Assembly: GCF_963082655.1 (NCBI RefSeq)
Contig: NC_081555.1
Location: 14,467,262 to 14,531,261 of the forward strand
Length of the DNA: 64,000 bases
Direction: 5' to 3'
Source of the DNA: Stomoxys calcitrans
Lineage: Eukaryota; Arthropoda; Insecta; Diptera; Muscidae
Shown here: positions 46,481-57,625 of the stretch, piece by piece
Layout: the number at the start of each line of letters is the position of its first letter
How positions within the stretch are numbered: position 1 is the first letter of the stretch
Notes under the pieces: model-generated
Databases searched by the model: none
The model's input: the letters and a program-made list of their open reading frames with translations, nothing else
Told to the model about the DNA's origin: nothing
Program-made: the position numbers and the translations under genes

Positions 46481-47700
46481 GGTAGAGCATTTGTCCCATT
46501 AGCCGAACTAAAAATAATGTTCCAAGCTCCTCGATCTTCTGCGCTTCTACTCCAATCTCTGATATAATGCTAACATCCTCATACAGCTCACATAGCTCGT
46601 GGTTCATTCGACGCCTCTCTACTCTCTATCCATGCAAACTGTTCCATAAACTTTACCAAAAATCTTTCTCTCAAACACTCCAAGTACTGCCTCATCTGCT
46701 TTCACAAGTAGCCATGCCTCGAAATCATATAACAACACAAGTAGTATCAGTGTCTTGTTTTGTGTAATCTAAGTCTGTCGAAAGGTGGTTTTGTTTCTAA
46801 GCTGCTCCAAAGTGGCAACTGTTTTCCTATATAAATCTTCGCTTTATTTCAAAACTGGTGTCATTCGATTCGGTTACAGTGGTGCCGAGGTAGACAAAGT
46901 TTCTGACTATCTCAAAACTTTGGTTCCCAACTTTTTCCTTCTTCTTTATCCGCTCGTGTGTAAACGACGGTTTGGGAATAGGCAAGAACCATTTTGTTTT
47001 ATCCCTATTCACTGCCTGACCCTCTTTTGCTGATTCTCTTTTGACTTTTTTAAAGGTTGATGTTACAACCTACGGTGACGGACCTATGACATCGATGTTG
47101 TTGTTGTAGCAGTGTGTTGTACACTGAGGAGACAGCTCTTGCAGATGAAGGACACCATCGGGCCAATACGGTACGTACAACTGGCTTCCATGGGATTGAT
47201 GATATCGATGTCATCGACATAGGTGATTAGCATGGTTTCTTCTCTTCTCTTACCTCTTCTCACCTGCTTCTCGTATAATCTTCTCCAGGAGGATATTAAA
47301 AAGATCGCACGATAAGCTGTCGCCCTGTCTGAAACCTCGTTTGGTACTGAGTGGTTCGGAAAGATTCTTTCTTATTCTTAATGAGGAATATAGATCAGCA
47401 AGCGTCATCTTGCTGGGATATTGGTATCAGACATGGCTTTAAATACCTCACAGCGTATGGGGCGGTCGAAAGCGGCTTTGTAGTCATCAAAGAGATGGTA
47501 AGAGTTTTTTGTCCTTCTCGGGTTTTTTCCCCAGAATTTGGCGCGGTGTTAACATTTAGTGTATGATAGATTTACCAGCTTCAAAGCCGCATTGATGGGG
47601 CACAATTATGTCATTGGATTTAGATTTTAATGTTTTACAATGTACGCTTGATAGTATGTTGTCTGCCTAGGGGAGTCAATCCATAGGCTCCTGCTGCCTT
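46481..47700 (-). mobile_element. Decayed LINE, RT palm to C-terminal part
   Basis: Minus strand: ITYVDDIDI (47206-47230) is the RT catalytic YxDD box, followed after an insertion by IDVIGPSP (47075-47095). Further on come FTHERIKKKEK and FEIVRNFVYLGTTVTESNDT (46880-46960), the usual sequence after the RT domain. This type of ORF is often annotated in fly genomes as craniofacial development protein 2-like. It has many stops and frameshifts. It continues at its N-terminal side into the amplified segment at 47700-50350. Confidence 0.75.
47098..47210. mobile_element. Short insertion splitting the RT active-site motif
   Basis: 113 bases beginning TTGTTGTTGTAGCAGTGTG, flanked by near-identical 10-mers GACATCGATG (47088-47097) and GATATCGATG (47201-47210). 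The 10-mer fits a target-site duplication within the YVDDID(V)IG coding region. No coding capacity. Probably a small SINE-like or truncated element. Confidence 0.6.
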
Positions 47701-50350
47701 GTTGTTCTTCAGTTGGTTTATTGCAACTTGGACCTTATTCTGACTAGGAGGTATGTATACCATCATCAGGGATTGATTCTGCGGTATCCTCTTCATTGCT
47801 ATTGCCGGACACTAGCAGCTAGGAAAAATTTGATTTCCATATCCCAAGTACATTACCAGATTTCCAGATGTATCAGTTACTAGATTTCCTTTTTTGTCTC
47901 TGCAAAAGGATTTGCCTGCACCAAAGCCATCAGTTTGATGTTTAATTCTTTGTTAGAACTTTCGGATTTCATTCTGACTTCTGTACCTCTCAATTCTTAA
48001 TAAAATAGTTCAGCGGGCAACTCATCGGCTCCTACTGCCTTGTTTTTCTTCAGTTGAATCACTGCTACTTCGACCTCATTCAGGGTTTAGTTCTGCAGTA
48101 TTCTCTTTGCAGTCATTGTCGGACACTAGCAGCTGGGAAATATTTTCTTTCCATATCCCAAGCACATTACCAGATTTCCAGATGTATCAGTTACCAGATT
48201 TCCTTTTTTGTCTCTGCAGGAGGATGTGCCTGCACCAAAACCATCAGTTTGATGTTTAATTTCTTGGTAGATTTTTCGGACTTCATTCTGACTCCTTTAC
48301 ATCTCAATTCTAAATTAAATATTTCAGCGGGCAACTCATCGGCTCATGCTGCCTTGTTTTTCTTCAGTTGGATCACTGCTACTTCGACCTCATTCTGGTA
48401 AACATTCTATACCACCATCAGGGTTTAGTTCTGCGGTATCCTCTTTACAGCCATTGTCGGACACTAGCACCTGGGAAATATTTTCTTTCCATATCCCAAG
48501 CACAGTTACTAGATTTCTCTTTTTTCTCTACAGAAGAATGTGCCTACACCAAAACCACCAGTTTGATGTTTAATTCTTTGTTGGTTTTTTTGGACTTCAT
48601 TCTGAAGTCCAAAAGCGGGCAACCCATTGGCATCTGCTGCCTTGTTGTTCTTCAGTCGAGTCACTGCTACTTGGACCTCATTCAAACTAGGAGGTAAATA
48701 TTCTATACCATCATCAGGTTTGGTTCTGCGTTATCCTCTTCGCCGCTATTGCCGGAAACTAGCAGCTGGGAAAATAATTTTCTATAGCCCAATCACTCTA
48801 TCTGTATCAGTTACCAGATTTCCTTTATTGTCTCTGTAGAAGGATGTGCCTGCACCAAAACCATCAGTTTGATGTTTAATTATTTGGTAGAACTTTCGGA
48901 CTTCATTCTGACTCCTTTACATCTCAATTCCAAATAAAATAGTTCAGCGGGCAACCAATCGGCTCCTGCTGCCTTGTTGTTCTTCAGTCGAGTCACTGCT
49001 ACTTGGACCTTATTCTGACTAGAAAGTAAACATTTTGTGCCACCATCATCAGGAATTGGTTCTACGGTATTCTCTTCGCCGCTATTGCCGGAAACTAGCA
49101 GCTGGGAAAAATATTCTTTCCATATCCCAAGCACATTATCAGATTTCCAGATATATCAGTTACCAGATTTTCTTTTTTGTCTCTGCAAAAGGATGTGCTT
49201 GCACCAAAGCCATCAGTTTGATGTTTAATTCCTCAGTAGATTTGTCGGACTTCATTCTGACTCCTTTACATTTTAATTCTAAATTAAATAGTTCAGCGGG
49301 CCACCCATCGGCTCCTGCTGCCTTGTTGTTCTTCAGTCGGATCACTGCTACTTGGACCTCATTCTGATTAGGAAATATACATATACCATCAGGGCTTAGT
49401 TCTGCGGTATCCTCCTTACAGCCATTGTCGGACACTAGCAGCTGGGAAAAATATTCTTTCCATATCCCAAGCAGTTACCAGATTTTCTTTTTTGTCTCTG
49501 CAAAAGGATGTGCCTGCACCAAAGCCATCAGTTTGATGTTTAATTCCTTGGTAGATTTGTCTGACTTCATTCTGACTCCTTTACATCTCAATTCTAAATT
49601 AAATAGTTCAGCGGGCCACCCATCGGCTCCTGCTGCCTTGTTGTTCTTCAGTCGAGTCACTGCTACTTGGACCTCATTCAAACTAAGAGGTAAATATTCT
49701 ATACCATCATCAGGTTTGGTTCTGCGGTATTCTCTTCGCCGTTATAGCGGGAAACTAGCAGCTGGGAAATATTTTCTTTCCATATTCCAAGCACATTACC
49801 AGATTTCCAGATGTATCAGTTACCAGATTTTCTTTTTTGTCTTTGCAAAAGGATGTGCCTACACCAAAGCCATCAGTTTGATGTTTAATTCCTTGGTAGA
49901 TTTGTCTGACTTCATTCGGACTCCTTTACATCTTAATTATAAATAAAATAGTTCAGCGGGCCACCCATCGGCTCCTGCTGCCTTGTTGTTCTTCAGTCGA
50001 GTCACTGCTACTTGGACCTCGTTCTGATTAGTAGGTAAACATTTTATATACCACCATCAGGGCTTAGTTCTGCAGTATTCTCTTTGCAGTCATTGTCGGA
50101 CACTAGCAGCTGGGAAATATTTTCTTTCCATATTCCAAGCACATTACCAGATTTCCAGATGTATCAGTTACCAGATTTCCTTTTTTGTCTCTGCAGGAGG
50201 ATGTGCCTGCATCATAGCCATCAGTGTTTAATTCTTTGGTAGAACTTTCGGACTTCATTCTGACTTCTGTACATCTCAATTCTAAATTAAATAGTTTAGC
50301 GGGCAAACCATCGGCTCCTTGTGCCTTATTGTTTTACACTGCTACTTTGA
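47700..50350 (-). repeat. Nine tandem copies of a LINE RT segment (minus strand)
   Basis: The block whose minus-strand reading contains VAVTRLKNNKAAGAD, PAELFNLELRCKGVRMKS and LNIKLMALVQAHPFAE recurs nine times. Its anchor CTGCCTTGTTGTTCTTCAGT-like words sit near 47700, 48033, 48345, 48636, 48966, 49315, 49631, 49978 and 50315. Spacing is 290-350 bases. LKNNKAAGADG is the fingers/palm motif of the RT. Units differ by substitutions and indels, and several keep 60-110 codon frames, but the array as a whole cannot encode one enzyme. Confidence 0.9.
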
Positions 50351-50361
50351 CCTCATTTTGT

Positions 50362-50615
50362 ACCAATGAGTGCAATCCGATTCAAGTTTAAATTCAATGG
50401 TAAGGGGCCTTCTTTTTATAGCCGAGTTCGAACGGCGTGCCACAGTGCGACACCTCTTTTGAGGAGAAGTTTTTACATGGCATAGTACCTCACAAATGTC
50501 GCCAGCATTAGGAGGGGATAACCACCGGTGAAAATTTTATGATGGTCTCGCCAGAATTTGAAGCCAGGCGTTCACCGTCATAGGCGGACATGCTAATCTC
50601 TGCGCTACGATGGCC
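50362..50615 (-). mobile_element. tRNA-derived SINE inserted in the LINE array
   Basis: TGAGTGCAATCCGATTCAAG, GAACGGCGTGCCACAGTGCG, CAGAATTTGAAGCCAGGCG (box B degraded) and TCTGCGCTACGATGGCC. It separates the ninth unit from upstream LINE sequence. Confidence 0.85.
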
Positions 50616-51117
50616 AGCAGGAGAATTTGCCTAAGCCAAAGTCATTGGTTTGAAGTTTGATTCTTTGGTACATTTTCCGGTCTTCACACTCAAGTCTTTC
50701 CATTTCGTTTTGTCTTTCTGCAGAATAGACGTTTCTCTTGATACCTGTCCTGCATCTGGCGCGTTGCTTCTGATTACTGGGTTGTTCTGTATGGTGGCTT
50801 CTGTAGCATTTCAACACTCTTGATCGCACCATGGGTTTCTTGGGGGAGGCTTTTGGTACTCTAGTACGGATTTCTCTGCATTTTCCTTGGAGGGGAAAAT
50901 GGTTTGCCACTGCGCTGTTATATCAAAGGGACATTTAGTGCTTTCCTCAAGCAGTTGGATCAGTCGAGTGGACTATGCCGTGGCCATTTGTTGTGTTTTC
51001 GGCTTTTCAACGTCGAGCTTCCGTATAGTTTCAGATCATACTTTTCTCGCCATGCTCACACGGATGAGAAACTTTAGCTGCAAAAAGGTAATGATCCGAA
51101 TCTATGTTCGCTTATAG
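50616..51117 (-). mobile_element. LINE segment between endonuclease and RT
   Basis: The minus strand reads SDHYLFAAKVS near 51100, the endonuclease end with its S-D-H box. It is followed by ARCRTGIKRNVYSAERQNEM and EDRKMYQRIKLQTNDFG (50640-50780), a linker typical of the same LINE. In-frame stops are present. It lies just upstream of the amplified RT units in the same orientation. Confidence 0.65.
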
Positions 51118-51139
51118 CATCAATCATTACGATTTAGCC

Positions 51140-52555
51140 GCTGGATGAATGCTTTCCATCTTTTACACCATGATATGAAGATACGGTACAAAAGACGGGA
51201 TAAAAAACTTAGCTATGCTGTATGGCAGTACCGCAGAACCAATACCTGATGATGGTATAGAGTGTTTACCTCCTATTCAGAATAAGGTCCAAGTAGCAGT
51301 AAACCAACTGAAGAACAACAAGGCAGCAGGAGCCGATGGGTTGCCCGCTGAACTATTTAATTTAGAATTGAGATGTACAGAAGTTTGAATGAAGTCCAAA
51401 ACTTCTACCAAACAGTTAAACATCAAACTGATGGCTTTGGTGCAGGCACATCCTTCTGCATAGATAAAAAAGGAAATCTCGTAACTGATACATCTTTTAC
51501 ACCATGATATGAGGATACGGTACAAAAGATGGAATAAAAAACTTAGCCATGCTGTATGGCAGGCCGCAGAACCAATACCTGATGATGGTATAGAGTGTTT
51601 ACCTCCTATTCAGAATACGGTCCAAGTAGCAGTAAACCAACTGAAGAACAATAAGGCACTAGGAGCCGATGGGTTGCCCGCTGAACTATTTATTTTAAAA
51701 TTGAGATGTACAGAAGTTTGAATGAAGTTCAAAAGTTCTACCAAACAGTTAAACATCAAACTGATGGTTTTGGTGCATGCACATCCTTCTGCATAGATAA
51801 AAAAAGGAAATCTCATAACGGTACAAAACAGGAATAAAAAAACTTAGCCATGCTGTATGGCAGTACCGCTGAACCAATACCTGATGATGGTATAGAGTGT
51901 TTACGTCCTATTCAGAATAAGGTCCAAGTAGCAGTAAACCAACTGAAGAACAATAAGGCACTAGGAGCCGATGGGTTGCCCGCTGAACTATTTATTTTAA
52001 AATTGAGATGTACAGAAGTTTGAATGAAGTCCAAAAGTTCTACCAAACAGTTAAACATCAAACTGATGATTTTGGTGCATGCACATCCTTCTGCATAGAT
52101 AAAAAAGGAAATCTCGTAACTGATACATCTTTTACACCATGATATGAAGATACAGTACAAAAGACGGAATAAAAAACTTAGCCATGCTGTATGGCAGTAC
52201 CGCAGAACCAATACCTGATGATGGTATGGAGTGTTTACCTCCTATTCAGAATAAGGTCCAAATAGCAGTAAACCAACTGAAGAACAATAAGGCACTAGGA
52301 GCCGATGGGTTGCCCGCTGAACTATTTATTTTAAAATTGAGATGTACAGAAGTTTGAATGAAGTCCAAAAGTTCTACCAAACAGTTAGACATCAAACTAA
52401 TGATTTTGGTGCATGCACATCCTTCTGCATAGATAAAAAAAGGTATCGTAACTGATACCGATAGTGTGATTGGGATATGGAAAGGATATTTTTCCCAGCT
52501 ACTGGTGTCCGGCAATGGCGGTGAAGAGGATACCGCAACACCAATCAGTGTTGCC
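51140..52555 (+). repeat. Four inverted copies of the same LINE RT segment (plus strand)
   Basis: AACTGAAGAACAA.AAGGCA anchors near 51306, 51637, 51940 and 52276, spacing 303-336. All four carry the same stop after the RCTEV block (TGA near 51386, 51719, 52020 and 52355), so they were multiplied from an already dead founder. The last unit runs into normal LINE text with GIWKGYFSQLLVSGNGGEED. The array is in opposite orientation to the nine units at 47.7-50.35 kb. Confidence 0.9.
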
Positions 52556-54014
52556 GTTTTTGGTAGGTTTTTAATCTCTTGGTAGGTTGGTTGCCTCACC
52601 TCAACTTTTGGTAGGTTTTTTCAATATATACCAAGTTTATTAGCGAAAAAATCGACGGGGATAACTGAAAATTAATTCAATTCGTGTCGTTTCTGTGTAT
52701 TCTTTAAGAGTGCAGAATTGAGCCAAGGTTGGCGAGGGGCCAAGAGGGTTATTAACCGTAACAGCTGGTACGAGTGTTAGGGGAATCCTCCAACTTCGTA
52801 AATTCTGGATAAGAAATGCGGCTTTTGGGCGTTCAATACCTTCAATCGGAAAACAGGGCTATGTGGCAGCTGTATGCAAATATGATCAAACCTGGTCTAT
52901 ACTCAAAAGTTGAGGAGTACATGAATTCACCTAGGCTGAAGAGCAGTTTTCCCCATTTAAACTTTATTAAAACAGGCTGGGTAAGGACTTTTAATGCAAG
53001 TTGCATCATCAGTGTCTCTGCGATCACGTTGAAGGTCAGCATGCTAACATTTTGTTGTACGTTGTAAGCATGTTGAGCAAGGAAACTAATCACAGTTTGT
53101 CTTTTCCAATCGTTTTCGCATGATCAGAGTTAATTAAATCTTTTGCAGATGTTCTTCGAAATGAATCCTTGATAAGCCACATTAGAAGTGAAAGTTTTCC
53201 TTGCCCAACCTACTACATTCTATTAGTAGCACATTATGTAGATTATCTTTTGGTCTGTTAAATACTTAACAATTAATTGCTTTGATTAGTTAGAACAATA
53301 ACAGAATAACAAATAGCTTCAGCTGCCATATCTATTACAGCTTGTCCGAAAAGGACACAGCGAGGAGGGGAAAAAACCCACAAAAAAAAGGTGGGGAATG
53401 AGGAGCAGCGTAGTAGGCAAAAGTTATTTCCAAAGTATCAAGCAGTTGTTGATTGTTGGCATTTGAGTGTTTTTGGTTTTTGTTAGCCTCTTTAATTATG
53501 TCTATTAAGTGTAATAATTAATGATGTTAACAAGTTGTTTAATGTCGCCTGGCGAGCCATACAGCCAAAGGCGCTAGGTTTTGTTTTTGCTCCCCTTCTT
53601 TCGAGAAGGCAAAGGAAAAGGATATAAGAAAGGGTTTCTCAACCCCTTTCAAGGGCCATGATAGCCTAGAGAATAAAAGAACTCATTATGCAGAGGAGGG
53701 TTGAAGAAGATATGATAATGATGATGACATCTAGGCTTTTATAAATAAGTGTGACCAATGTTTGTGAAGCTATTAAAAATTAAGTAGCCTTGGGAAAATT
53801 TGTTTCGGTTGTAGGCTAAGGTTAAAAAGTTTTCTAAGATTTTGTGTTAGGAAAGGGGTGAAATCTCTCACCCTTAGTCTTTTGTAGTAATTAATTTTGA
53901 AAAGGGGGAGAATTGCTTGATTTATAATCAGAACAAATCAAAATTTGTTTATTGAAAAATTATTCAAAAAGTTTTTTTGGGGCTGTCCATTAATGACTAC
54001 ATTAGTCAACTATA
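52556..54014. other. No gene recognised
   Basis: AT-rich sequence. TTGGTAGGTTTTT is repeated three times near 52558-52620. No conserved coding frame seen. Confidence 0.5.
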
Positions 54015-54052
54015 ACATGTAAAAGCGTGCCAAGTTCGGCCGGGCCGTAGTT
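54015..54052 (-). mobile_element. HINE A 3' tail fragment
   Basis: GTAAAAGCGTGCCAAGTTCG with GGCCGGGCC (hairpin region). The element breaks off there and LINE sequence follows. Confidence 0.65.
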
Positions 54053-54054
54053 TT

Positions 54055-55345
54055 TTTTTCTGTCAGCCAACACGCAGGGGATATCCCCTATGAATGCAGT
54101 GCATTGCGTTGGCAAGAGGAAATTAGGAATTGGAGGGGGGAGGATTTGTCTTAAATCCTCGGATGTCTAAGTGGGTGGGAAAAACATTAGCCGGAAGTCG
54201 ATTCCACATACGAAAGGTTGGGGCGAAAAAAGAATTCTCTCTATAATGCATTGTGCGATCCGCTGGCCAATCAATTACAAACTGGTGTGAGTTCCCAGAA
54301 TGTCTAGTATCCCTGATATACATCCTTACATCAGGAATAAGAAGACGAATATCAGACTAACACACACCATGAAAGTACCGATAGAACAGCGCCAAACAAC
54401 CCAAATTGCGACGATGTTCAAGGGGGGCAATAGAGTTGGAAACCCCACTGTCCCCAATCAAAGCCATAGCTCTCCTCTGTACCCAGTCCAGTAGCTCCAG
54501 GGATGATTTTAAAGCTCCAGCCCATACATGTGAGTTGTACTCCATTTTCGATCTTATAAAAGTGGTGTAGATGTTAAGACGATCAGACGGAGTGAAGTAA
54601 TTCTTACACCGTTTAAGGAAGCCTAAACACATGAATGCTTCTTTCAACACTTCAAATACATGTTTAGCCCAACGAACATCACTATGTATTTTCATGCCCA
54701 GAACTTCAAGAGCTTCTGATTGCTCACTATCTACACCGTCGATAGACAAAGATGATCGTAATGGGTCAGCGAATCATTTGTGTGACAACAAGCAGCACTG
54801 AGTCTTTCGTGCATTAAAATCTATTCGATTCATTCGACCCCACTCCGAAATGGACAGCAAATCCTGACAAAGTGTATCGTCCATAACCCGCCTCTTGTCC
54901 TCAATCTCTCGAAGACTCGGCAGGGATTACTGTCATCCCAAAATGAGTCGATCGGATTCGATGTCTGACCCAACAAATCGTTGATGAAAATAAGAAAAAG
55001 ATAAGGAGAAGAGAACAGAGCCCTGGGGTACATCTGCGGTCAATTTGTGTTCATTGGATGAGAACCCATCTATAACGACTCGAATAGTGCGATCTCTGAG
55101 ATCTGAGACTTTAACCCATAGGGAATTAAATTGAGGATCCTGTGAGTCCAGGTGTTGTCGTCTTTGGAACACTACATCATTACGTACATAAACCACGAGG
55201 CCTCTATGCGAAATAAAAAGAGACATAATGTGGTACCCAGGGATGTGAAAATCCTGTGGATCTGAATCCTCACGCACCTGGGTCTCACAAAGAGCTAGAA
55301 TGTTAGGACGGTGGAAATGAATATGTCCATGCACCACAAAGAAAT
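54055..55345 (-). mobile_element. Decayed, internally deleted LINE (jockey/CR1-like ORF2)
   Basis: Minus strand in order: PNILALCETQVRED near 55290 (endonuclease motif with its Glu); RGLVVYVRNDVVF near 55200; ADVPQGSVL near 55020 (RT motif GVPQGSVL), joined after too short a gap because most of the endonuclease and RT N-terminus are deleted; LFLIFINDLL near 54980; SDRLNIYTTFIRSKMEYNSH near 54580; and PTFRMWNRLPANVFP near 54210 (C-terminal end). Frameshifts separate the pieces and the YxDD box is not visible. A 3' end of the same family lies at 7840-8097. Confidence 0.75.
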
Positions 55346-55359
55346 TCGCCCTAAACCCT

Positions 55360-55659
55360 GGCTCAAGAAGTCAAGATTCAAGATCGGTTTATATGGCAGC
55401 TATTACAGGTTATAAACCGATTTGAGCCATACATGGCACGGTTGTTAGAAATCATAACGAAACACTTCATGCTAAATTTCAGCCAAATCGGATATGAATT
55501 GCGCCTTCTAGAAGCTTAAGAAGTCAAGACCCAAGATCGATTTATATGGCAGCTATATCAAAACATGGACTTTATGGGGTCTCAGACGCATATTTCGAGG
55601 TGTTACAAACGGAATGATGATAGTAGTATACCCCCCATCCTTTGGTGGAGGGTATAAAA
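55360..55659 (-). mobile_element. HINE family A, partial copy g
   Basis: Two internal units (TATATGGCAGCTATTACAGG, TTTATATGGCAGCTATATCA). The end block is shortened to GGGGTCTCAGACGCATATTT, and the terminus is GGTGGAGGGTATAAAAG. The hairpin end is missing and the GACGGACA tract is deleted. Confidence 0.7.
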
Positions 55660-56599
55660 GTATTGCTAACGAAGTGTAGAAGATTATATGACAAATTCTA
55701 GAATCAGAAACTTGAAATTCCTTTTAGGGATTATCAAACTATCTAAGGAAGTGGGCTTACATCTTTACTGTCTAAGAAACTTAAGAGGTCTAGGTTATAG
55801 CATTGCTTAATGATAATCAGAGTAAGAGTGAACCTTTTCAGATATGCTTCAGGTTTCAAATCCAAGATAGTTTACTTCAGTAAAGGATATGCCATCATTA
55901 TGACTTTAAATACACACTAGAGCACCAAGGCACGCTCCTCTGTGTCCTCATTTACAATACACACAACAAAAATTTCCTCTTATTTGTAATCTAAAGTTCT
56001 AGGGTTCATGGTTGCATCTTGGCTTCAAAAGTTTGTGTACAATATTGCAAAAAAGTTACACTCAGAGAAATTTGTTAGTAGGTTAGGTTGAATTGGTTGC
56101 CGACCAAAGATGAGTTCACTCGGTGGCCAGTTTGGCCCATTATGGTACCCTAGAAAGAGAGAGGCAAAGACTTGGTCCAAAAAGTTGGTTATCAAATTCG
56201 TTCACTGCTCTCAAATATCTTTGATTTGAATCCCATACAAGTCCGTTAAGCCCTTTGGGGTTTAGGCTCTCTGAAAGATGAATCCATACATTAATGTTTG
56301 CTTGATATCACTTCTAAAAGCCTCTCAATTGAGTGCTACCTTATCGTGACTGTTGGTTTTAGAGGCTGGGATGACCTCCAGGCACATGACGACATATTTC
56401 TATGTGAGATTCGCTATACCTTCCATTTGGGACACCATATGGCTTTGATCATGCCTTTTGTCGCATTACCTCTAACAATACCAAAGAGAACATATACTTT
56501 TTGGGTATGTTCGTGGAAGGCGACCTACCACATATGAAGTTTTTTCAACACAGAATCATTATTCACGGCGAACATTTCTAGAAAATAGATTACGTAGTC
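55660..56599. other. No gene recognised
   Basis: AT-rich sequence. TTAGTAGGTTAGGTTGAATTG near 56080 begins a short piece that may be a further dispersed repeat. The open frame at 56298-56537 has no known motif. Confidence 0.45.
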
Positions 56600-57594
56600 T
56601 ACACAGAGAGAATTTTCCTTCATAAATGCAATGATCGGCTTTCATAACCTTTTGTTCCTAAATATTATGAAAAGTTTTATTATATTAATGAAGGATTCAT
56701 AAATATTATGAACATTCGTAATGAAAGTAAATCTATGAATATGACTGTGTATGAAAAAAGTTCTTATATTTATGAAACCTTAATAATTTTTATCATAAAT
56801 ATAAAAATTATGTTATTGCAATATGCCCATGTAGGTATACATTAAAAATGGTCTCATTTATGAAAATTTGTAATAAACCTGAGGATACGCGTTGTTCCAC
56901 TACTTAATTTATTTACGCGTTGTTCCATTAGAATTCCATAATGTAACACATCTTAACATTTTTAGGAGCATTCCGAACTGACAATCGCCTTTAGGAGGAA
57001 TTGAAGCGTAAGAACTTAGATCATCAAAATTTAGCCCTCCCATGGGCGAATCAGCCTTCCCATGGGCAGATCAAGAATCGCTACCTCTCTTCCACAAGCA
57101 AGTGTAACTACAACAACAACACAGTACCTACATTTATGTAAAAATTGCATCTCAATAAATTAAACTTAATATCCAATCAATTGGTTTTTATGAAATTTTT
57201 CTTAAATGCTATGAAAAAATACAAAAATAAAAATAAATGCTTGGATTACCAGTGCAGGGGTCGTGGGTTCGATACCCACCAGAGGCCTTGATCTGTCGCT
57301 ACTGTGGTATCACCATGGACCTAAAATTGTCTAAGGACTGCCATTTTTACCTTACCCAACCTAACCTATGAAAAATACTCATAAATATTATGAAGTTTTT
57401 CATAAATGTTATGAAAACTTTTCATAAACTATATGCTTGATTTTCATAAATATTATGACATGTTTCATTGAATTGAGATTTATGAAACATGCTTCATAAA
57501 TGTTATGTACAGTTTCTTTGGGATGTATTTAAACATTTTTTTATAGATGTTATGACAAAATCATTAATATCATGAACATTTTTCTTTCTGTGTA
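56600..57594. mobile_element. Terminal-inverted-repeat element made of a TTCATAAATATTATGAA motif
   Basis: The ends TACACAGAGAGAATTTT and AAATTTTTCTTTCTGTGTA-like (57577-57594) are inverted. The interior has at least a dozen copies of the near-palindrome TTCATAAATATTATGAA, in clusters at 56620-56820 and 57360-57570. Between the clusters lie other sequences, including a tRNA-like segment at 57236-57360. It has no ORF. I do not recognise the family. A non-autonomous DNA transposon is the simplest reading. Confidence 0.55.
57236..57360 (+). repeat. tRNA-like / box B-bearing short repeat
   Basis: GTGGGTTCGATACCCACCAG is a perfect box B with a T-arm-like stem. It is followed by CCATGGACCTAAAATTG and an AACCTAACCTA tail. 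There is no complete tRNA cloverleaf. It may be a second, shorter tRNA-derived SINE family. Confidence 0.5.
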
Positions 57595-57625
57595 TATGGA
57601 CATACAAACAAAAAAAAAAATATTT

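Noticed and set aside
48054..49946. Plus-strand frames of 60-170 codons over the LINE array
   Set aside because: Antisense shadows of the repeated RT segment. The minus-strand reading carries the RT motifs.
8098..50615. tRNA genes at the SINE heads and at 57236
   Set aside because: Box A and B are present, but there is no complete cloverleaf with anticodon and acceptor stem, and the segments continue into SINE bodies.
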